From assembly GCA_947382445.1 (NCBI GenBank), contig CANCZH010000015.1, forward strand, positions 1 to 28,810: DNA of 28,810 bases. The letters are read 5' to 3'. Source of the stretch: an uncultured Clostridium sp. Lineage in GTDB: Bacteria > Bacillota_A > Clostridia > TANB77 > CAG-508. A program made the position numbers and the translations under genes. This document shows, in pieces, positions 8,973-18,164 of the stretch; position 1 is the stretch's first letter, and each line of letters opens with the position of its first letter. The notes below the pieces were generated by a model. The model made no database searches, was not told the origin of the DNA, and saw nothing but the letters and a program-made list of their open reading frames with translations.

Positions 8973-9019
8973 AAATTAATATTTTAAGTAAATAATTTAT
9001 ATAGACCTTTTCGCTATTT

Positions 9020-11452
9020 TTAAATTTTAGAAACTTTTATAACAATAACTGTCATATCATCTTTAAGTATTCCATACCCATTATCAATTGCTTCTCTTAA
9101 AATAATATCTGCCATCTTTTTAACACTAGTAGTAGTAATCTCTTTAAGCATTTTTATAAACCATTTATCATCTGCTTGTTCTTTATTAGAATCAATAATT
9201 CCATCACTGCACATAACAAATATATCTCCATCTCTTAAATCCTTATCATATACAGTAAAATCAACATCATTTAATATTCCAATTGGTAATGAATTTGCTT
9301 CAACAATTTCAATATTTTGCTTATTTTTAATATATGTCCTGCAAGAACCGTTCTTTATGAATTCAATTATTCCTGTATATAAATCAAGTACTGCTACATC
9401 CATTGTTGCATAAATTTCTTCTGATGAAAGTTTAACAGTAGAATTTATTAACTCTAAAGAATCTTCTTTTTCAAATCCAGCAGATAATGTCTGTTTTAGC
9501 ATTTTAGTAACAATTTGGCTAGACTTTCTTGCATCTTTTCCTGAACCCATTCCATCACTAAGAGCTATCATATATTTATTATCTTCAAGCCTTATTTGAA
9601 TATTACTGTCTCCAGAAACATCATTTCCTGTTTTAGGTAAAGACGCTAGTCCAACTTGCAAATTAAATTTATCTTCTGAAATATATTTCTGCATATACAA
9701 TTTAGATTCTAAATGACTTGTATCTTTATTTAGAATAATTTTCTCTTTACATACTTTAGTTAAAATCTCTTCAATAGATTTGATTTTTTCTTTATCTTGT
9801 ATAGCCTTTTCAAATAGCAAATCAATAAAATATTTTTTACTCTTATTTTGTCTTATACGCAATTCTTTTACAAAAATATCTTTTTGCTTCAATAATTCTT
9901 TTATTTCTGTTTCTTTGTTTTTATATGTTTGTTCTTTATTATTTGACATCTCAGCTGCTATCTCTGAAATAGCTTTTGATACACCTTTTAATTGTTTTGA
10001 AATTGACTTTTTATTTTCTTGCAGACGTTGTTTCCATTGAAAATTCATTTCATTTATTCTGTATGTTCTATTAATAATTCTAGCAACTTGATTTACATCA
10101 TCTTTTATTGCCGCATTAGAATTAATATCTAAAATCTCATTTCTTTTTTCAAAAATTTCTATAATATCCTTTTCATTTATCTCTTCTTTTTCAATAAGTA
10201 ACATATATATATCATCTAAAATATTACTTTCAATATTTATTAATTCTTCATATAAAATATTATTTGGAAAACTATCAAGATTATTTAATAAATCTTCTAT
10301 AAATGTTTCCTTGCTTTTATTTATATTTTCCGCTTCATCAGCAACTAGTTCTTCATCTTTTATTCCATAACTTTTTGCAATTTCTTTAACTGTATCAGAC
10401 AAATAACCTAGTCTTGTCTCTGTATTTTTGCTCTCTGCTAACCTATTGTCAATAACCGGACTAAAAAATTTATTTTTTCCAATTAAATCTTCTACATCAA
10501 TTTCAATATATTTAGGTACAAATAATAATGCAATTGATGAAATTAAAATTTCTTTATAAAAAATAACTTCCACTACATTTCCTGTTGAAATATAAGAAAG
10601 AACAGCATTTCCTATAAAAAATCCAGCAATAACTCCAAATTTTCCTAATCTATTTAAAGCACCAGAAAGCATTCCTGAAACTGAAAATACTAGAACCTGT
10701 AAAGGTGTAACAATTCCTACAACTCCTAGAATTAATCCTATTGAAATTCCTATTGTTGAACCAACTAATACTCCATTTTTCCACGCTAGCACTAATATTA
10801 AGAAAATTGCTAAAAGATTTGCTATCGACATTCCAAAAACTCTATATGTTGAAACAGCAACTGCTGCAATTGAAACTAAGACTGTGGCACCAATAATCTC
10901 TTCAATAGTAAAAGCTGTTTTAAATCCAAAAGTTTCTAGTACTCCTATACTATTTACAAAAACTTTATAAAATACATATGTAAAAATTACTGATGCTATT
11001 GACATGATAATATCATATATTAAAACTGGTCCCATTAAAATTTTTATAGCTTGTACTACTGAAACAGAAATAATTAAATTTTTTCCTAATTTACTAATTT
11101 CGTTCCTATCTTCTTGAATATATGGTTTGAAAAATACTATTGTTAATAGAAAAATTAATACTGTTAAAAAATACATTAAAAAAGAATTAGCTCCAAAACT
11201 TACAATAGTTCCTATTGAAGTTGTAACTAATATTGCACCTGCTGGAATTGTACTACTACAAGCAGCTACAAAAAATGCCATAGCAAATGGAGTAATTCCA
11301 TCTCTAATTGAAACAGTTGAAACTAAAAAAGAAAGAATATAAATTATAATATTTTGAATTGTAAAAATTCTTTTTAAAATTTCAATTTTATTATTATTTA
11401 CTTTAACACTTTTTTGATTAAGTTCTATATTATCTGCTAAATTTTGAAACAT
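9020..11452 (-). CDS. spoIIE: Stage II sporulation protein E, SpoIIE phosphatase
   Basis: SpoIIE dephosphorylates the anti-anti-sigma factor SpoIIAA in the forespore and so releases sigma-F; it also binds FtsZ at the polar septum. The first half holds about ten hydrophobic membrane segments (about residues 30-320), then a charged helical linker, then a C-terminal PPM phosphatase domain. Metal-binding motifs are seen as ALSDGMGSGKDARKSSQIV and FVMCSDGIIDSN, and the end reads DDMTVIVIKV. About 810 residues, close to the 827 of Bacillus subtilis. A GTG start at 11461 is possible, but the ATG at 11452 is preferred because AGGTGG lies directly in front of it. No CGG codon was seen in frame. The upstream 11462-11658 holds only AT-rich sequence; I see no clear promoter or Spo0A box. 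Confidence 0.95.
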   Translation of the reverse strand: MFQNLADNIELNQKSVKVNNNKIEILKRIFTIQNIIIYILSFLVSTVSIRDGITPFAMAFFVAACSSTIPAGAILVTTSIGTIVSFGANSFLMYFLTVLIFLLTIVFFKPYIQEDRNEISKLGKNLIISVSVVQAIKILMGPVLIYDIIMSIASVIFTYVFYKVFVNSIGVLETFGFKTAFTIEEIIGATVLVSIAAVAVSTYRVFGMSIANLLAIFLILVLAWKNGVLVGSTIGISIGLILGVVGIVTPLQVLVFSVSGMLSGALNRLGKFGVIAGFFIGNAVLSYISTGNVVEVIFYKEILISSIALLFVPKYIEIDVEDLIGKNKFFSPVIDNRLAESKNTETRLGYLSDTVKEIAKSYGIKDEELVADEAENINKSKETFIEDLLNNLDSFPNNILYEELINIESNILDDIYMLLIEKEEINEKDIIEIFEKRNEILDINSNAAIKDDVNQVARIINRTYRINEMNFQWKQRLQENKKSISKQLKGVSKAISEIAAEMSNNKEQTYKNKETEIKELLKQKDIFVKELRIRQNKSKKYFIDLLFEKAIQDKEKIKSIEEILTKVCKEKIILNKDTSHLESKLYMQKYISEDKFNLQVGLASLPKTGNDVSGDSNIQIRLEDNKYMIALSDGMGSGKDARKSSQIVTKMLKQTLSAGFEKEDSLELINSTVKLSSEEIYATMDVAVLDLYTGIIEFIKNGSCRTYIKNKQNIEIVEANSLPIGILNDVDFTVYDKDLRDGDIFVMCSDGIIDSNKEQADDKWFIKMLKEITTTSVKKMADIILREAIDNGYGILKDDMTVIVIKVSKI

Positions 11453-11658
11453 CCCTACCACCTCATACTTTTCTAATATTTAATACCATTTCAATTAAAA
11501 ATATTGTCATATAATATTAAATATTTAAAAAAGTTATTTACTTTTTGTGATAATTTTTTCTATTTTCTCCTAAATAGTGTTCCCATTCTATTACAATTTC
11601 CAAAAAAGAGCAAGCTTTTTTACTTAATATATTTTTTCTTAACTTTTTTAATCGACAC

Positions 11659-11690
11659 AAAAAAGAGCTAGAATATAACATTTCTAGCCC
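11659..11690 (-). terminator. Terminator after the UDP-sugar pyrophosphorylase/mutase gene
   Basis: On the minus strand GGGCTAGAA (from 11690) pairs with TTCTAGCTC (to 11665) across an AT-rich loop and is followed by six T (11664-11659). It starts 16 bp after the stop of the fusion gene. Confidence 0.85.
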
Positions 11691-11705
11691 TTATAAATTA
11701 TTTAA

Positions 11706-14666
11706 TTATTCAACTACCTTTAAAAGTTCTGATTTTAACTCTTCTAATCTAGCATTAGCTTCTTCAATTGATTTAGCTTTAACACCCATATAGAACTTAA
11801 CCTTTGGCTCAGTTCCTGATGGTCTTGCGCAGCACCATTCATCATTAGCAAGTTCATAATATAAAACATTTGACTTAGGTAATTTAATTTCTTCTTCAGC
11901 ACCTGTTTTCATATTCTTTTTAACACTTATACTATAATCAGATATAGATTCAACATCGTATTTTCCAAAAGATACAACCGGATTTTTACGTAAGTTTTCC
12001 ATTAATTCTTTTATTTTTTCAGCACCGTCAGCACCTTTTAATACAATTGAAACTTGTGATTCTCTATAATATCCATATTTTTCATAAATATTAATCATTT
12101 GGTCCCACAAAGTTAAACCTTGTTTTTTATAGAAAGCAGCTGCTTCTGCAAGCATCATAACAGCAACAATACCATCTTTATCTCTTGCATGAGTACCAAC
12201 TAAACATCCATAACTCTCTTCAAATCCAAATACATATTCATGTTCGTGAGTTTCTTCAAAGTTTCTAATTTGTTCACCTATGTATTTAAAACCTGTTAAA
12301 GTTTCAATTAAATCCATATTATAATATCTTGCAATTGCATCTGTTAGTTTAGAAGAAACAATTGTCCTAATTATAGCTCCATTAGTTGGTAAAGTATTGT
12401 TCTCTTTTCTTTGAGATAATATATATTCTGCTATTAATAAAGCTGTCATATTTCCTGTATAGAAAATATATTCATTAGTTTTTGTATCTTTTACATGTAT
12501 TCCTAATCTATCAGAATCTGGATCTGTTGCTAATATAATATCAGCATCAACTTTTTTAGCTAATTTTAAAGCTAATGTATACGCTTTTGGTTCTTCTGGA
12601 TTTGGATAATCAACTGTTGGGAAATTTCCATCTGGTAGTTCTTGTTCTGGAACAACATAAACATTTTCAAATCCAAGTTCTTTTAAAACTCTTTGAACTG
12701 ATTTATTTCCAGCACCATGTAAAGGTGTATAAACTATTTTAATATCTTTACCCATTTCATGTGTAACTTCTGGATGAATAGATAAAGCTTTTAAATTACG
12801 AATATAATTATCATCAATAGCTTTTCCTATAACATGATATAATCTCTTAGCTCCAGCTTCTTCTCTAGTCATAGTTTTAACCATTGAATAATCTGTAACT
12901 TTATTTACTTCTTCAATAATTTCTCTATCTCTAGGAGAAACAATTTGGGCACCATCTTCCCAATATACTTTATAACCATTATATTGTGGTGGATTATGGC
13001 TAGCTGTAATCATTATTCCAGCAGTAGCACCTAATTCTCTAACTGCAAAAGATAATTCTGGAACTGGTCTTAACTCATCAAAAATATATGTTTTAATTCC
13101 ATTAGCATTTAAGCATAATGCTGTATATTCACTGAATTCTTTTGACATTCTACGTGAATCATATGAAATTACTACACCTTTATCTTCAGTTCCTTGTTTT
13201 AATATATAGTTTGCTAAACCTTGTGTAGCTTTAGAAACAATATATTTATTCATTCTATTAGTTCCTGCACCAATAACACCTCTAAGTCCTGCTGTTCCAA
13301 AGTCTAATGATTTATAAAAACGGTCCTTTATTTCTTCATCATTTCCTCTAATTTTTAGCAACTCATTCTTTGTATCAGAGTCAATCATTGGATCTTTGCA
13401 CCATCTGTCATATTCTTTCATATATTTAACTTTATTCCAGTAATCTGTATATAGTTTTCTTGCTGTTTCTGGACTATCTGCTCCCTCAGCATTTTTAATA
13501 GGAGCAAATTCTTCTTCTCTTTTTACTCTTAAAACTACAACATCATCAAGCATTTCATATGAATCAAATATAAATAATTCAAATTTATATGCATTTGGCT
13601 TCTTAGGATCTATCTTATTTCCATATTTATCTGTTTTAGCTTTTTTATGTGCAATATGATAAGGTAATTTTAAATCACTTACTCTCTCTAATCCCTTAAT
13701 GTTATATAAATGGAATATTGCATTCGCATCACCGTATACTAGTGATCCATATTTATCTCTTTGTTCTGCCATTTCGTCAGAAATCTCAGTATATTCTATA
13801 ACTCCAACTTTTTTGTTTTTTCTGCAAAAAACTCCAACATTTTCTTTTGGATCTGTTTTCTCAATAGTTTTAACCGCTCCTAAAACTTTATTTTCAATAG
13901 ACATACCAATTAACAATGGATCAACAGATTTAACTAAAACATTATCAACACCACTTACAAAAACCCATTCAATTCCATCATTCTTCATTTGTTCAATAAT
14001 CTTTTCTTTTCCCATTGCTTTTAGAGTTCCACCATGTCCATCTGCTGCTTTTTTAACCATTTTGTTATCATCTAATAAAATTTTTCCTTCTTCATCAAGC
14101 ATTGGTAATTCACCTTGAATAAAAAATTTTATTTTTTCCTTTGGATATCCGAAATAGTTGTTTTTCTCAAAAAACTCAACTGTTGCAGGATTGTTTTCTC
14201 TACTAGTCATAACATACCAAGGAATAGCAACTTTATATTCATCATTTGCTCTTTTTAAGTTATCACATAATAATTCAAATAAAGATTTGTGTGAAGGTAA
14301 GCCCATATCAAAAGTTCCTTTAGGTCCACTATGACCCAATCTAGTTCCTTGACCTCCAGCCATTGTAACTACTGCAAATTTGTTTTCCTTAATTGCATTT
14401 ATACCTTTTTCTTCATAAGCTTTTATTTCCGTAGCTGTTAATTTAGATTTATCTACGTAGTCAATTGGCTCTATAGTAACATCTTCTAAATCTGGCGGAA
14501 CTATTACTTTGTCATAAAGTTTATTCATTAAATCAAAATCAATAGTAAGAATTTGATCTAATAATTTTTCTTTATCTTCATCATTTTTTTCATCGTAGAA
14601 CTTTAATAAATGTTCTTGATTGTATCTTTCAACAAGTTCTTTCGCTTTTTCATATTTTTCATTCAT
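11706..14666 (-). CDS. Fused UDP-sugar pyrophosphorylase and phosphoglucomutase
   Basis: A 986-residue bifunctional protein. Residues about 1-415 are a UDPGP-family nucleotidyltransferase of the UAP1-like (eukaryotic-type) branch: MAGGQGTRLG at 102-111, then PKGTFDMGLPS, a WYVMTSREN motif, DGHGGTLKAM and a C-terminal FAPIKNAEGADSPETAR. Residues about 430-985 are an alpha-D-phosphohexomutase: GTAGLRGVIGAGTNRMN, phosphoserine loop TASHNPPQYNGYK, metal loop DPDSDR, sugar loop GFEESYG and phosphate loop RPSGTEPK. Together they would turn glucose-6-phosphate into UDP-glucose (or a UDP-hexosamine) in two linked steps. The ATG at 14666 is chosen because a promoter -10 at 14723-14728 places the RNA start near 14716, after a longer in-frame ATG at 14720. 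The sugar specificity cannot be read from the sequence. Confidence 0.9.
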   Translation of the reverse strand: MNEKYEKAKELVERYNQEHLLKFYDEKNDEDKEKLLDQILTIDFDLMNKLYDKVIVPPDLEDVTIEPIDYVDKSKLTATEIKAYEEKGINAIKENKFAVVTMAGGQGTRLGHSGPKGTFDMGLPSHKSLFELLCDNLKRANDEYKVAIPWYVMTSRENNPATVEFFEKNNYFGYPKEKIKFFIQGELPMLDEEGKILLDDNKMVKKAADGHGGTLKAMGKEKIIEQMKNDGIEWVFVSGVDNVLVKSVDPLLIGMSIENKVLGAVKTIEKTDPKENVGVFCRKNKKVGVIEYTEISDEMAEQRDKYGSLVYGDANAIFHLYNIKGLERVSDLKLPYHIAHKKAKTDKYGNKIDPKKPNAYKFELFIFDSYEMLDDVVVLRVKREEEFAPIKNAEGADSPETARKLYTDYWNKVKYMKEYDRWCKDPMIDSDTKNELLKIRGNDEEIKDRFYKSLDFGTAGLRGVIGAGTNRMNKYIVSKATQGLANYILKQGTEDKGVVISYDSRRMSKEFSEYTALCLNANGIKTYIFDELRPVPELSFAVRELGATAGIMITASHNPPQYNGYKVYWEDGAQIVSPRDREIIEEVNKVTDYSMVKTMTREEAGAKRLYHVIGKAIDDNYIRNLKALSIHPEVTHEMGKDIKIVYTPLHGAGNKSVQRVLKELGFENVYVVPEQELPDGNFPTVDYPNPEEPKAYTLALKLAKKVDADIILATDPDSDRLGIHVKDTKTNEYIFYTGNMTALLIAEYILSQRKENNTLPTNGAIIRTIVSSKLTDAIARYYNMDLIETLTGFKYIGEQIRNFEETHEHEYVFGFEESYGCLVGTHARDKDGIVAVMMLAEAAAFYKKQGLTLWDQMINIYEKYGYYRESQVSIVLKGADGAEKIKELMENLRKNPVVSFGKYDVESISDYSISVKKNMKTGAEEEIKLPKSNVLYYELANDEWCCARPSGTEPKVKFYMGVKAKSIEEANARLEELKSELLKVVE

Positions 14667-14722
14667 TCCCTTAAATAGACTCCTTCCTTTACTACAAATA
14701 TTACAAATCAAATCAAACATAT

Positions 14723-14749
14723 ATTATACTATTCTGGTTATTTAGTCAA
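14723..14749 (-). promoter_or_regulatory. Promoter of the pyrophosphorylase/mutase gene
   Basis: On the minus strand TTGACT (14749-14744) and TATAAT (14728-14723) are 15 bp apart, slightly short of the ideal 17. The promoter overlaps the 3' end of the upstream small gene. An AAGGAAGGAG sequence follows before the ATG at 14666. Confidence 0.55.
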
Positions 14750-15223
14750 TATGATATTAGGCTTTACTTTTGTATGGAACATTTCAGAAATTCTCTTCTC
14801 TCCCAAAGTATTTAAAATTTTGCTATGGTTCTCTAATATTTCTCTTGAATTATTTTCAAATGTATCTAATTCAAAGCAATTAATTATCTTTTTAACATTT
14901 GGATTAATACATGAATTAACATTTTTAATAAAATCATAACTTCCATTAACTAAAATAACACCATCTTCTACTTTAGAAATTTCTCCAAAAAGTAAATCAT
15001 TCTTATTCCAATTAATACTCTTTAACCCATATTTCTTTTCTTCTGATAAATTAACTTTATCAATAAGTGTTTCAACTTCTTCTTCCAAATTATCTTCCAA
15101 TATAGTAAAAATTTTGTTACCTCTTTCTAGTTCTTTTTCAATATATGGTATTAGCATCACAATCAAATGCATATTATTTACATATAGGCTACAAACCTTC
15201 TCTGTATCTTTATTCTCTACCAT
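14738..15223 (-). CDS. Small protein of uncertain family, possibly MEDS-like sensory domain
   Basis: A 161-residue soluble protein starting at an ATG with a strong AGGAGGGA ribosome binding site. Its layout (SLYVNNMHLIVMLIPYIEKELERGNKIFTILED, then a middle strand VILVNGSYDFIKNV and a C-terminal helix ILENHSKILNTLGEKRI) resembles the MEDS/DcmR sensory domain, in which an N-terminal region is followed by a helix ending in a gly-lys turn. The similarity is weak and I would not assign a function. It is divergent from spoIIR, with 146 bp between the two starts. Confidence 0.65.
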   Translation of the reverse strand: MVENKDTEKVCSLYVNNMHLIVMLIPYIEKELERGNKIFTILEDNLEEEVETLIDKVNLSEEKKYGLKSINWNKNDLLFGEISKVEDGVILVNGSYDFIKNVNSCINPNVKKIINCFELDTFENNSREILENHSKILNTLGEKRISEMFHTKVKPNIILTK

Positions 15224-15301
15224 TATAAATCCCTCCTAGATAACTTTTGGTAAATTCTACCATTAGCAAATATATAAGTCAACCTAAATCGTCCTCCTAA
15301 T

Positions 15302-15308
15302 TTCGACA
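15302..15308. promoter_or_regulatory. Possible Spo0A box between the divergent starts
   Basis: TTCGACA is the exact reverse complement of the Spo0A box core TGTCGAA (TGNCGAA). It lies between the starts of a small gene (-) and spoIIR (+). A 7-bp match can arise by chance, though GC bases are rare in this tract. SpoIIR in Bacillus is driven by sigma-F; a GTATA at 15310-15314 could be part of such a promoter, but the -10 fit is poor. Confidence 0.25.
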
Positions 15309-15369
15309 TGTATATATTCCCCAAAACTGTCAATAATTTAATTGATAAATAAAAGGGGGAATTTATAAA

Positions 15370-15985
15370 ATGTCAAAAAAAAATATATTAATAATAATTT
15401 TTCTTTTTGTAATATATTTTATTTTTTATTCTTTTTCATATTCATACTCAGTATCACAAGAATTAGAAGAAAATATATTTAGGCTACATATTATAGCAAA
15501 CAGTGACTCAAATGAAGATCAAGAATTAAAACTATATGTAAGAGATAATTTAATAGAATATTTGCACCAATTTTCTTTTTCTTCTAAGGAAGATTTAATA
15601 AAATTTCTAAATGAAAATAAATCAGAAATAGAAAATGTAATTCAAAAAAGTATAAATGAAAAAGGTTTTTCTTATCCATTTACATTAGAAATATCTAATT
15701 CTTTTTTTCCAAAAAAAGAATATAACAATATAGAGCTACCGTCTGGAATATATGATGGGCTTAGAGTAAAAATTGGAGATTCTGAGCGGTAAAAACTGGT
15801 GGTGTGTTTTATTTCCACCAATGTGTTTAATAGATTCTAATACATGTGAATTACCTAATGAATCTAACTATATTTTAGAAGATTCCGTAAGTGAAGAAAC
15901 ATATTCTACTATATCATCAAAATCTAAGTCATATACTTTCAAATTTAAAATAGTAGACTTCATTAATAATCTTTCTATATTCTAA
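15370..15985 (+). CDS. spoIIR: Stage II sporulation protein R, +1 frameshift at CGG
   Basis: SpoIIR is made in the forespore, is secreted into the intermembrane space and triggers SpoIIGA to process pro-sigma-E in the mother cell. An N-terminal membrane/signal segment (residues 5-27) precedes the family motif FRLHIIANSDSNEDQELKL. The first frame runs to RVKIGDSE, then CGG TAA. The +1 frame continues GKNWWCVLFPPMCLID, the most conserved SpoIIR segment. The joined protein has 204 residues, a usual length. AGGGGGA lies 9 bases before the ATG. The last part (about 45 residues after the motif) is Ser-rich and poorly conserved. Without the shift the protein would end directly after CGG and lose the NWWCVLFPP core. 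The alternative is an ordinary frameshift mutation or sequencing error. Confidence 0.9.
15787..15789 (+). other. Candidate +1 frameshift site in spoIIR (GAG-C-GGT)
   Basis: The zero-frame reads TCT GAG CGG TAA; the productive reading is TCT GAG (C) GGT AAA AAC TGG TGG. CGG is codon 140, and a stop follows it directly, so zero-frame and shifted products differ sharply. Confidence 0.8.
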
Positions 15986-16036
15986 TAATGTAATTTTTCA
16001 AATTTCCTTGTCATCTATACATTTTTATGTTATATT

Positions 16037-16064
16037 TTGACTAGAATTAGTAATTTAATATTTT
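16037..16064 (+). promoter_or_regulatory. Possible murA promoter
   Basis: TTGACT at 16037-16042 and TATTTT at 16059-16064 are 16 bp apart in the 106-bp gap after spoIIR. The -10 is weak. GGGGG before the TTG start serves as ribosome binding site. Confidence 0.4.
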
Positions 16065-16091
16065 TTGATATAAATTTTTGGGGGTATTAGT

Positions 16092-17361
16092 TTGGAAAAA
16101 TTAGTTATAACTGGGCCTACACCATTGCGTGGAGATGTAAAAATTAGTGGAGCAAAAAATGCAGCAGTTGCTATAATCCCTGCTACAATACTAGTAAATG
16201 GTATTTGCACAATAGAAAATTTGCCTAATATAAGTGATGTAAAATCATATTGTGAAATACTAGAATGCTTAGGAGTAAAAGTAACATGGATAAATCGTCA
16301 TACAGTTCAAATTGATGCTAGATATATAAAAAGCTCTACTGCACCACTAGATATTACAAGAAAATTTAGAGCATCATATTATTTAATAGGCGCATTACTT
16401 GGTCGTTGTGGTCATGCTGAAGTTGGACTTCCAGGTGGATGTAATCTTGGTCCAAGACCTATTGATCAACATATAAAAGGTTTTGAAGCATTAGGTGCAA
16501 CTGTAACTGTTTCAAGTGGAAACATTACTGCAAAATGTGATAAGTTAAAAGCAAATTCAATATATATGGATATTGTATCAGTTGGAGCTACAATAAATAT
16601 AATTTTAGCTAGTGTTTTAGCAGAAGGAACAACAACAATAGATAATGCTGCCAAAGAACCTCATATAGTTGATTTAGCAAACTTTTTAAATACTATGGGA
16701 GCAGATATAAGGGGTGCTGGAACTGATGTAATTAAAATAAATGGTGTAAAAGAATTAAAAGGAAATGCAATATACTCAATTGTTCCTGATCAAATTGAAG
16801 CTGGAACATTTATGTTAGCAGCAATTGCTTCAAAAGGTGATATAACTGTAAAGAATTGTATTACAAAACATTTAGAGCCTGTAATCGCTAAAATAGTTGA
16901 AATGGGTGGAAATGTTGATGCAAATGGCGACCATGTTAGAGTTTGGTGGTCAAAAAGGACTTCAAAAGCCAATATAAAAACTCTTCCTTATCCAGGGTTT
17001 CCAACAGATTTGCAATCACAAATGGGAGTATGTTTAGCAATGTCTTCTGGAACAAGTATTATAAATGAAAGTATTTGGGATTCACGTTTTCAATATACTC
17101 GGAGAATTAAATAAAATGGGTGCAAAAATCACTATATCTGGTAAAACAGCTGTATTCGAAGGAGTAGAATATTTATATGGTGCACCAGTTTCTGCAACAG
17201 ATTTACGTGCAGGAGCTGCTCTAATAATGGCAGGTATAAGTGCTAGTGGAACAACTGAAGTATTTAATCTTCATCATATAGATAGAGGTTATGAAAATAT
17301 AGAAGAAAAATTTAGAAAACTAGGTGCTCACATAGAAAGAGTAGAATACACAGAAGAATAA
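16092..17361 (+). CDS. murA: UDP-N-acetylglucosamine 1-carboxyvinyltransferase MurA, +1 frameshift at CGG
   Basis: MurA adds enolpyruvate from PEP to UDP-GlcNAc, the first committed step of peptidoglycan synthesis. Lys22-Asn23 in SGAKNAAV and the catalytic Cys117 in LPGGCNLGPRPIDQH (fosfomycin target) are present. The first frame reaches ESIWDSRFQYT, then CGG AGA ATT AAA TAA. The +1 frame goes on GELNKMGAKITISGKTAVFEG, then DLRAGAALIMAG and the HIDRGYE motif. The joined protein has 422 residues, the normal size. The start is TTG at 16092 with GGGGG seven bases upstream. The gene is usually essential (some Firmicutes carry two paralogues), so a dead copy would need another murA elsewhere. walJ follows 11 bp later. 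Confidence 0.92.
17100..17102 (+). other. Candidate +1 frameshift site in murA (ACT-C-GGA)
   Basis: The zero-frame reads TAT ACT CGG AGA ATT AAA TAA; the productive reading is TAT ACT (C) GGA GAA TTA AAT AAA ATG GGT. CGG is codon 337. The restored RFQYTGELNKMGA aligns residue for residue with the normal MurA RF-Y--EL-RMGA segment. Confidence 0.8.
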
Positions 17362-17372
17362 TGGAGTAAAAG

Positions 17373-18164
17373 ATGTTTAATTTTTGTAGTTTATATAGTG
17401 GTAGTACTGGTAATTGTTTATTATTAGAAACAAATGAAACAAAAATATTAATAGATGCAGGAGTAAGTCAGAAAAAAATTGAAGATGCTCTTGCGTCTTT
17501 TAGTGTTGAATTTACAGATATTGATGCAATATTAGTAACACATGAACACTCAGATCATGTCCAAAACGTTGGTAGTATTTCAAAAAAATATAATATTCCT
17601 GTTTATTGTAATGAAAAAACATTAAATGCGATGCCAAAACAAAGCATTAAAATAGCTGATGAAAATAAAAGAATCTTTATATCAAATAAATCATTTAAAT
17701 TGAATGATTTAGAAATATTACCATTCTCAATTCCACATGATGCTGCTGACCCTTGTGGATTTAATATAATACATAATGATAAAAAAATAAGTATAGCAAC
17801 AGATATAGGTCATATGGATAATAATATAATATCAACCTTAAAAGATTCTTCTTTTATATTATTAGAATCAAATTATGATCCAGATATACTAAAATATAGT
17901 AAATATCCTTTTCCATTAAAACAAAGAATATTAAGCCAAATTGGCCATCTTTCAAATGAAACTGCTGGAAAAACAATATCCGAATTGTATACAAAAGGTT
18001 GTTTAAAACAAGTTTTATTAGGTCATTTAAGTAAAGAAAATAATTTTCCTGAACTAGCCTTAAAAACAGTAAATGATGAACTAATGTCCAAAAACATAGA
18101 TACAACTCAAATTCCTATTGGAATAGCAAATAGAGATTATCCAAGTAAATTAATTAAAATATAA
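17373..18164 (+). CDS. walJ: WalJ/YycJ-type MBL-fold metallo-hydrolase
   Basis: A 263-residue metallo-beta-lactamase-fold protein with THEHSDH at residues 56-62, an N-terminal SLYSGSTGNCLLLE loop typical of the YycJ/WalJ group, an IATDIGHMD segment and the later HLSNETAG and LLGHLSKENN motifs with metal ligands. WalJ proteins are linked to cell-wall and DNA-related functions in the WalRK regulon of other Firmicutes, probably as nucleases; here it stands behind murA, 11 bp away, and not beside walRK. GGAG lies six bases before the ATG. Its stop overlaps the end of convergent spmB by 11 bp. Confidence 0.85.
   Translation: MFNFCSLYSGSTGNCLLLETNETKILIDAGVSQKKIEDALASFSVEFTDIDAILVTHEHSDHVQNVGSISKKYNIPVYCNEKTLNAMPKQSIKIADENKRIFISNKSFKLNDLEILPFSIPHDAADPCGFNIIHNDKKISIATDIGHMDNNIISTLKDSSFILLESNYDPDILKYSKYPFPLKQRILSQIGHLSNETAGKTISELYTKGCLKQVLLGHLSKENNFPELALKTVNDELMSKNIDTTQIPIGIANRDYPSKLIKI

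Noticed and set aside
14667..14720. Longer N-terminus of the pyrophosphorylase/mutase from 14720
   Set aside because: The start would lie upstream of the predicted RNA start (about 14716), and the residues MFDLICNIC do not fit the family.
15787..15792. Stop-codon readthrough in spoIIR (TAA after CGG)
   Set aside because: The zero-frame after TAA does not encode the SpoIIR C-terminus; the +1 frame does.
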